From contig JACDEI010000024.1 of assembly GCA_013816485.1 (NCBI GenBank), positions 1 to 64,000 of the forward strand: DNA of 64,000 nucleotides, read 5' to 3'. Within the stretch, counting starts at the first letter, position 1; each line of letters begins with the position of its first letter. The position numbers and the translations under genes are program-made. The stretch comes from Planctomycetota bacterium. Its GTDB lineage: Bacteria; Planctomycetota; UBA11346. The notes under the pieces were generated by a model that saw nothing but the letters and a program-made list of their open reading frames with translations, was not told the DNA's origin and made no database searches. Positions 59,518-64,000 of the stretch are shown piece after piece.

Positions 59518-59993
59518 AGGATCACCCGTCGGATGCCGTGACGGAGCACCTTGACGTTGAAATTAAGCAGCAGCCCGAGCCTCAAGCCTGAAAGCCGGAG
59601 GTACGACAACAATTGTGCTTCATGGAGTGATTCGAGACGGTCTGTTGCCTTCAGTTCGCAGATCAACTGATGATCAACCAGGAGAGCAATGCGATAGGCA
59701 CTGGGAATTTCCATACCCTTGTAACGCAATGGCAGTGCAACTTGGCGTTGGACGTGGTGCTTGGCCAATTCCAATTCGTGAACCAGACACGCTTCGTAAG
59801 CGGATTCCAGCAAACCAGGCCCAAGATGTCTATGTACCTCAATGGCGCACCCGAGGATGCTCTCGGTGATGAGGTTGAGCTGTCGGGTCCCCTCTGTGGC
59901 CTCTGTGGCCTCTGTGGCCTCTGTGGCCTCTGTGGCCTCTGTGGCCTCTGTGGCCTCTGTGGCCTCTGTGGCCTCTGTGGCTAATGCCTTTTT
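59446..59993. repeat. Inverted CACAGAGGC-array cassette carrying a GxxExxY gene
   Basis: Left end AAAAAGGCAGACAACCTAG (59446) followed by five CCACAGAGG-type units (59466-59510). Right arm of ten perfect CCTCTGTGG units (59891-59980), then CTAATGCCTTTTT, the complement of AAAAAGGCATTAG. So both ends read AAAAAGGCA-n-TAG-(CCACAGAGG)n pointing inwards, like the terminal inverted repeats of a transposable element. Between the arms lies the GxxExxY gene. The cassette is inserted between livH and livM without breaking the operon. Confidence 0.8.
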
Positions 59994-60008
59994 CTCCATG
60001 TCCGACAT
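59514..60008 (-). CDS. GxxExxY family protein (PD-(D/E)XK nuclease superfamily)
   Basis: 164 residues. After MSDMEKKALA comes a Thr-Glu-Ala tripeptide repeat encoded by the right array arm, then the family domain: LITESILGCAIEVHRHLGPGLLESAYEACLVHEL (the GxxExxY motif is GLLESAY), LICELKATDRLESLHEAQLLSYLRLSGLRLGLLLNFNVKVL. ELK fits the (D/E)XK motif; the Asp normally found about twelve residues earlier looks replaced by Ala in YRIALLV, so activity is uncertain. Start overlaps the livH stop (TGATG), stop overlaps the livM start (ATGA). Confidence 0.88.
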   Translation of the reverse strand: MSDMEKKALATEATEATEATEATEATEATEATEATEATEGTRQLNLITESILGCAIEVHRHLGPGLLESAYEACLVHELELAKHHVQRQVALPLRYKGMEIPSAYRIALLVDHQLICELKATDRLESLHEAQLLSYLRLSGLRLGLLLNFNVKVLRHGIRRVIL

Positions 60009-60964
60009 CAGACCTTCTCCCGCACACGTGATCCCAGGATGCCCGTCGGCCGGAACACCAGCACCAGGATCAGCACACCGAAGACCACCGTGTTGCTCCA
60101 TTGCCCACCGTTTGGCACCCAGCCCTCCATCACGGCGCGCGCCAGACCGATGCAGAGTGCACCGAGCACCGCGCCTGGCAGGTTGCCGATGCCACCAAGC
60201 ACCGCGGCGGTGAAGGCATCAAGGCCGTTGCGGTAGCCCATCTGGAAACTGATCGAGGTGGTGTAGAGCGCGGCGACCACCGACGCCACACCGGCCAATG
60301 CGCCACCGATGATGAACGTTAGTCCAACCACGCGATTGGTGTCGATGCCCATGAGCTGCGCCGCGGTGGGATTCTGCGCCACCGCGCGCATCGCGGTGCC
60401 CAGGCGCGTGCGGCTGACGAACCAGGTGAGCAGGATCATCAGCGGCACGGTAATGACCGCGACCATCACTTCCTTGGAGGTGAGCTGAACCACTGCGTCG
60501 TTGCCCAGCAGGTTGTGGTAGCCGAGCAGATCAGGGAACGACTTCGCCGAGGCGGCCTGCGCTCCGCCGCCGAACACCTCCATCGGCAGCCCACCCCAGA
60601 ACATCCCGAGGTTGACGCACACGAACGACACGCCGATCGCCGACACCAGCACGGTCAGCTTCGGTGCGTTCCTCAGCGGTCGGTAGACGTGCCGATCGAT
60701 CATCCAGTTGAGGGCGGCACAGAACGGCGGCACCAACAGCAGCATCAGCCCGATCGCCAGCCACGGCGCCGCGACCTCGCCGCCCAGCAGACCGACAATG
60801 GTGAGCGCCAGGAAACAGCCGAGCATCATCACATCGCCATGGGCGAAATTGATCAGCTCGACGATGCCGTAGACCATGGTGTAGCCGAGCGCGATCAGCG
60901 CGATGATCAGGCCGTTGGCCAGACCGGTGATGAGCAGTTGCAGGATGATCTCCCAGGTGCTCAT
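60008..60964 (-). CDS. livH: Branched-chain amino acid ABC transporter permease LivH
   Basis: 318 residues, about eight membrane segments with LivH features: LITGLANGLIIALIALGYTMVYGIVELINFAHGDVMMLG near the start, SRTRLGTAMRAVAQNPTAAQLMGIDTNRVVGLTFIIGGALAGVA, and DAFTAAVLGGIGNLPGAVLGA. Forms the channel with LivM. Start overlaps no other gene; upstream lies a short array and then livK. Its stop is coupled to the GxxExxY gene rather than to livM. Confidence 0.95.
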   Translation of the reverse strand: MSTWEIILQLLITGLANGLIIALIALGYTMVYGIVELINFAHGDVMMLGCFLALTIVGLLGGEVAAPWLAIGLMLLLVPPFCAALNWMIDRHVYRPLRNAPKLTVLVSAIGVSFVCVNLGMFWGGLPMEVFGGGAQAASAKSFPDLLGYHNLLGNDAVVQLTSKEVMVAVITVPLMILLTWFVSRTRLGTAMRAVAQNPTAAQLMGIDTNRVVGLTFIIGGALAGVASVVAALYTTSISFQMGYRNGLDAFTAAVLGGIGNLPGAVLGALCIGLARAVMEGWVPNGGQWSNTVVFGVLILVLVFRPTGILGSRVREKV

Positions 60965-61011
60965 GACCAGAACCGCCCGGAAGTCCGCTGGTCCTCGCGC
61001 TGCATCCGCAG

Positions 61012-61090
61012 CGTGGCAGGAAGTCCGGAAGTCTCATCGTACGGGAAGACTTCCGGACTTCCGGACCTCCGGACTTCCGGACAGGTGGCC
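61012..61090. repeat. Inverted short-repeat array, unit CTTCCGGA (8 bp)
   Basis: Left arm 61012-61033 (GTGGCAGGAAGTCCGGAAGTC), 14-base spacer, right arm 61048-61090 (four complement units, ending ACAGGTGGCC). It lies between livK and livH, the third array in the same operon. Confidence 0.88.
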
Positions 61091-61097
61091 ATCACCC

Positions 61098-62291
61098 TTA
61101 CTGCCCCAGCAGTTTCACGAACGAGAACTGTCCTGCCTTCACCGTGTTGCCACTCATCACCATCAACGTGGTATCACCGTTCTCATCGAACGACCATTTG
61201 CCGAGGGCACCGTCAAAGTCCTTAGTCGCGCGCAGCGCCGCGAGCACTGCCGCGCGATCCTTCTTTCCCGCGCGGCTGATGGCGTCGATGGTGACCTTGG
61301 TCGCTTCGTAGGCGTAGATGGCGTACCCTTCCGGCTCGGTCTTGTAGAGCGTGAGGTAGGCTTCGACGAACGCCTTGCCCTTGCCGGTCTGCTGCTCCGG
61401 CGGCACGCCGCCGAAGGTGATGAACACGCGGCCTTCCAGCGCAGTGTCGCCGGCGGAGGTCATCAGCGCCGAATTGTAGAACGCGTCCGGGCCCATGAGT
61501 TTCGCCGTCAGGCCACCAGCGGCCATATCTTTGGCGAGTTGGCCGGCACCGGTCTCGGTGGTGCCGCCGAAATAGACCAGCTCAGGTTTCTGGCTGCGGA
61601 TCTTGTTGATCAACGATTTGAAGTTGCCGGACTTGCCGTCGACACCCTCGAAGCCGACCACGGTCAGGCCGAGTTTCTCGGCGTTCAGTTTGAACATCTT
61701 GGCGATGCCCTGGCCGTAGAGTTCGCGGTCATGCAGCACGAAGACCTTGGACGCGCCGAGTTCCTTCGCCCACTGTGCGCCCACCGCGCCTTGGATGTCA
61801 TCGGCGGGAACGACGCGGAAGTAGCTGACGTTGCCCGCCGGACGGTAAACCATCGGCTCGTTGGCTTCACCGATGCCGGGTTTGGTCAGGCCGGGCCAAG
61901 TGTTGGCAGGTGAGATCATCGCCAAGCCGGCCTGATTGAGCTTGGGCATGGCGATCTTCGCCGCGCCCGAGTTGTAGGTGCCGATATAGGCCATGACGTC
62001 GGCGTTGCGGATGGCCTTGTCGGCATTGGCCGCCTCGACCGCCGGATCCCACGCGCCGCGTTCGGGCGAAGCGTCGTCCCAGTCCTCATAGACGATGGTG
62101 TGTTCGACGCCGCCGAGCGTGACCTTGGCCCCGACCTCAGCGATAGCCATTTTGATACCGTTGATCATCGAAGTGGTCTGCGCATTGGCGCTGCCGGTGC
62201 GCGGCAGGCTGCTGACGATGGTCAGCGATTCGGCCGCTGCGGACCAGGAGGCGAGCGACAGCACGGCGGCGGCGAGGGCAGTGCGGATCAT
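61098..62291 (-). CDS. livK: Branched-chain amino acid ABC transporter binding protein LivK
   Basis: 397 residues, periplasmic type I binding protein. Signal peptide RTALAAAVLSLASWSAAAE, then the family pattern LTIVSSLPRTGSANAQTTSMINGIKMAI, DVMAYIGTYNSGAAKIAMPKLNQAGLAMISPANTWPGLT, YFRVVPADDIQGAVGAQWAKELG, VYFGGTTETGAGQLAKDM. It brings the amino acid (or a related amide or short-chain ligand) to LivHM. It is the first gene of the operon livK-livH-GxxExxY-livM-livG-livF. Confidence 0.94.
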   Translation of the reverse strand: MIRTALAAAVLSLASWSAAAESLTIVSSLPRTGSANAQTTSMINGIKMAIAEVGAKVTLGGVEHTIVYEDWDDASPERGAWDPAVEAANADKAIRNADVMAYIGTYNSGAAKIAMPKLNQAGLAMISPANTWPGLTKPGIGEANEPMVYRPAGNVSYFRVVPADDIQGAVGAQWAKELGASKVFVLHDRELYGQGIAKMFKLNAEKLGLTVVGFEGVDGKSGNFKSLINKIRSQKPELVYFGGTTETGAGQLAKDMAAGGLTAKLMGPDAFYNSALMTSAGDTALEGRVFITFGGVPPEQQTGKGKAFVEAYLTLYKTEPEGYAIYAYEATKVTIDAISRAGKKDRAAVLAALRATKDFDGALGKWSFDENGDTTLMVMSGNTVKAGQFSFVKLLGQ

Positions 62292-62369
62292 CAGTCGGAT
62301 CTCCTTGGCAGGTGCGGCGCAGGGTAGACGAAGAGGTCATGTGGCAAGACGCAACCACTGCTGCGGAAA

Positions 62370-62556
62370 GGGCTACAGACGACAGACCACAGGCTACAGG
62401 CTACAGGCTACAGGCTACAGGTGGTGGCCTCCGGTTAGGCGTGGTACTCATCATGTCACCGGTTTGAGGTGATCGGCAGGGCTGATGATTGGGCTGGCCG
62501 ATCACGATGCCACGTGTGGTCAACGATCTGGGTCTGTGGCCTGTGGTCTGTGCCCT
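62370..62556. repeat. Inverted short-repeat array, unit CTACAGG (7 bp)
   Basis: Left arm 62370-62425: GGCTACAGACGACAGACCAC followed by five CTACAGG-type units. Right arm 62530-62556 (GGTCTGTGGCCTGTGGTCTG) is shorter and matches the outer part of the left arm in reverse. The spacer of about 105 bases contains its own small inverted repeat (GTGATCGGC ... GCCGATCAC, 62468-62505). It lies upstream of livK, in a divergent gap of 341 bases without a gene. Confidence 0.85.
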
Positions 62557-62632
62557 GCATGGATTGTCTCCGTCCGACGACACGCCGCCGCCTCTTCCGT
62601 TCGCGGTGTCCGTTCGCTAGGGTCCTGCCATC

Positions 62633-62872
62633 ATGGCCGTCACGCGATGCGTCTGCTTTCAGAAGACCTTCTGCGATGTGCTCGCGGTCGCGCGCGAGAA
62701 CGGCTGGAGCACCGCGGCGGAAGTCAGTCTGAACATGCGCTGCGGTCTTGGCTGTGGCGGCTGCCGTCCGTACCTGCAGGCCATGCTCGACACCGGCGCG
62801 ACCTGTTTCGCCGTGCGCGTCGACGACCTGCCGCCCAAACCGTGCAAGCCGGAGCCGTGGGACATCCAATAA
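62633..62872 (+). CDS. BFD-like [2Fe-2S] protein
   Basis: 79 residues. Cys spacing CVCFQKTFCDVLAVARENGWSTAAEVSLNMRCGLGCGGCRPYLQAML matches the bacterioferritin-associated ferredoxin/NifU-central type domain: two Cys near the start and two in CGLGCGGC. Probably an iron-release or sensing ferredoxin. Divergent from livK, with no bacterioferritin gene in view. Confidence 0.8.
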   Translation: MAVTRCVCFQKTFCDVLAVARENGWSTAAEVSLNMRCGLGCGGCRPYLQAMLDTGATCFAVRVDDLPPKPCKPEPWDIQ

Positions 62873-62911
62873 CGTCCTGGTGCTGGTTTTCCTCGGAAGC
62901 GAAGAAAAACC

Positions 62912-63053
62912 AAAAGGCAGAAAATCTAGCCACAGAGCCCACAGAGCCCACAGAGAGCACAGAGCAAAGCCCTCTGTTTTCCCCTCTGTGGCCTCTGTGG
63001 CCTCTGTGGCCTCTGTGGCCTCAGTGGCCTCAGTGGCAAGCCGTCATGCCTTT
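62912..63053. repeat. Inverted CACAGAGGC array without a gene (empty form)
   Basis: Left end AAAAGGCAGAAAATCTAG then four CCACAGAGC-type units (62930-62965); only 16-20 bases of spacer; right arm of about seven CCTCTGTGG/CCTCAGTGG units to about 63037, then AAGCCGTCATGCCTTTCG, complement of a CGAAAGGCATG end. Same unit and similar outer boxes (AAAGGCA) as the GxxExxY cassette at 59446-59993. Confidence 0.88.
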
Positions 63054-63102
63054 CGCATCGACCTTAGCTTTACGCCATTGGGCGGTGCCCCCGACACCCC
63101 CC

Positions 63103-63170
63103 GAGTCCTTGAGAGCGGCGACTTCGCCAAACTTGACTCGGCAGGTCAAAATCGCCGCTCTCAAGGACTC
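63103..63170. repeat. 19-bp perfect inverted repeat
   Basis: Arms GAGTCCTTGAGAGCGGCGA (63103-63121) and its exact reverse complement (63152-63170) around a 30-base loop. It directly follows the array at 62912-63053 in a 409-base gap before the protease gene. No tandem unit is visible in it, so it may be a different repeat family. Confidence 0.88.
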
Positions 63171-63281
63171 TAGTGAGGCAGTCTCGAGCTGGTGCACCAC
63201 CCCCACGAAGTGGTCGACGGGCAGTTCCCGGGTATTAGCGTCGGCTTCCGTTGGGGCACCTACCCATCGGAGGGTTATGTC

Positions 63282-64000
63282 ATGAGTGCTGGATTCACCG
63301 CTCAGGAACAACAGATCCTGGCATCGTTCTCCGGCAACATCAGCCCGGTGCGGGTATCGTTTGGTTATGGCCTCGCGCTGATGCTGGTCGCTCTCTTGAT
63401 GGTACTTCTGCCGCTGATCTACCTGGGCATCGTCGGCTCGGTCAGCTGGTTGTGGTGGTGGTATGCGGTCCATGGTCTGGACCTGTTTGGCAGTGTGCAG
63501 GGCAGGAATGCCTCCAAGGGAATGTTGCTGTTGTATGTCGGGCCGCTGGTCATCGGTGGCATCCTGGTGTTGTTCATGTTCAAGCCGATCTTTGCCCGGG
63601 CGCCGAAAGGTGCGCGCCCTTTGTCGGTCGACGAACGGCGTGATCCGTTCCTCTTCGCCTTCGTCCGCCGCCTGTGCACTGCGGTCGGGGCTCCGGAGCC
63701 ACGTCGCATCGACATCACCTGCGAGGTCAATGCCTCGGCGTCGTTTCGGCGTGGAGCCTGGAGCATGCTCGGCAACGATCTGGTGCTGACCATCGGCCTG
63801 CCGCTGGTCGCCGGTCAGAACCTGCGCCAATTCACCGGCGTGCTGGCCCATGAATTCGGCCATTTCGCGCAAGGCTGGGCGATGCGCGCGAACTACCTCA
63901 TCCGTACGGTCAATCACTGGTTTGCGCGCGTGGTCTATCAGCGCGATCGAATGGACGAATGGCTGGTGGAGATGGCCAACAGCGATCTGCACTTCGCCAT
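63282..64000 (+). CDS. M48 family membrane metalloprotease, N-terminal part (runs off the window)
   Basis: At least 239 residues, open to the window edge. Starts MSAGFTAQEQQILASFSGNI after a GGAGGG ribosome binding site. Two strong membrane segments (VSFGYGLALMLVALLMVLLPLIYLGIVG and MLLLYVGPLVIGGILVLFMF), then the zinc-protease region LRQFTGVLAHEFGHFAQGWAMRANY with the HEXXH motif HEFGH. Resembles the HtpX/Ste24-like (M48) peptidases found in planctomycetes, acting on membrane proteins. The third zinc ligand lies beyond the end. Confidence 0.88.
   Translation, partial: MSAGFTAQEQQILASFSGNISPVRVSFGYGLALMLVALLMVLLPLIYLGIVGSVSWLWWWYAVHGLDLFGSVQGRNASKGMLLLYVGPLVIGGILVLFMFKPIFARAPKGARPLSVDERRDPFLFAFVRRLCTAVGAPEPRRIDITCEVNASASFRRGAWSMLGNDLVLTIGLPLVAGQNLRQFTGVLAHEFGHFAQGWAMRANYLIRTVNHWFARVVYQRDRMDEWLVEMANSDLHFA

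Noticed and set aside
59842-60213. Open frames made of repeated SVASVA, GLCGLC or HRGHRG residues across the CACAGAGGC array
   Set aside because: The 9-bp unit is open in several frames on both strands; only the frame joined to the GxxExxY domain and the one at the LivM start have real downstream domains.

Overview
The window is 64 kb of GC-rich DNA from a diderm bacterium, most likely a member of the Planctomycetota. Reasons: an EF-Tu whose switch I lacks the usual ERGITI-type sequence and instead has the planctomycete-style [13 protein letters not shown] stretch; secreted DUF1080/ThuA/NPCBM and PVC-type dehydrogenase/HEAT/cytochrome c proteins; pyrophosphate-dependent phosphofructokinase; FloA/NfeD clusters; and prepilin-like proteins. 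A TonB-dependent receptor and a Mur ligase show an outer membrane and peptidoglycan metabolism. The phylum call rests on remembered family features, not on a database search.

Layout. 0.4-7.5 kb (minus): a lipoprotein, a hypothetical protein and a cobalamin uptake locus (btuF-like, ATPase, permease, btuB) behind a clear cobalamin riboswitch. 7.6-12.6 kb (plus): a membrane protein, then a coupled operon of an EIIA/P-II-like regulator and two CPA2-type antiporters. 12.6-17.0 kb (minus): FloA and three NfeD-family genes. 17.3-27.8 kb: PPi-phosphofructokinase, an MFS transporter and a sugar isomerase sharing one bidirectional terminator, then three secreted proteins that look like an oxidative sugar-degradation module. 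28.3-43.5 kb (plus): tRNA-Thr/Tyr/Gly/Thr, tuf, rpmG, tRNA-Trp, secE, nusG, rplKAJL, rpoBC, rpsL and rpsG. fusA does not follow rpsG. 43.9-55.4 kb: a prepilin, a Mur ligase, an rRNA methyltransferase, an ammonium transporter with a long C-terminal extension coupled to a Ser/Thr kinase (the transporter frame is broken by one base), nadA, a second prepilin gene broken by a stop codon, membrane proteins and a B12-type radical SAM protein. 55.5-62.3 kb (minus): a eukaryotic-type HisA and a complete branched-chain amino acid ABC operon (livKHMGF). The window ends with a BFD-like ferredoxin and the start of an M48 protease.

The most unusual feature is a class of intergenic elements found throughout. 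Each is an array of a 7-10 bp unit on one strand, a short spacer, and the reverse complement of the same unit on the other side, so the whole folds into a long imperfect hairpin. The unit differs between loci (GCTACGA, GTGCGAG, GAAGGGTAC, TCCGGGGT, CACGAAGGC, CACAGAGGC, CTTCCGGA, CTACAGG and others) but the architecture is constant; about fifteen occur in 64 kb, and one site is nested three deep. One copy, between livH and livM, holds a gene for a GxxExxY-family protein (PD-(D/E)XK nuclease superfamily) between its arms. A related copy 3 kb away has the same unit and similar flanks but no gene. The arms also run into coding sequence and supply N-terminal residues of LivM, LivF and the GxxExxY protein. 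I regard this as the best candidate for an undescribed system; mobility and mechanism are inference.
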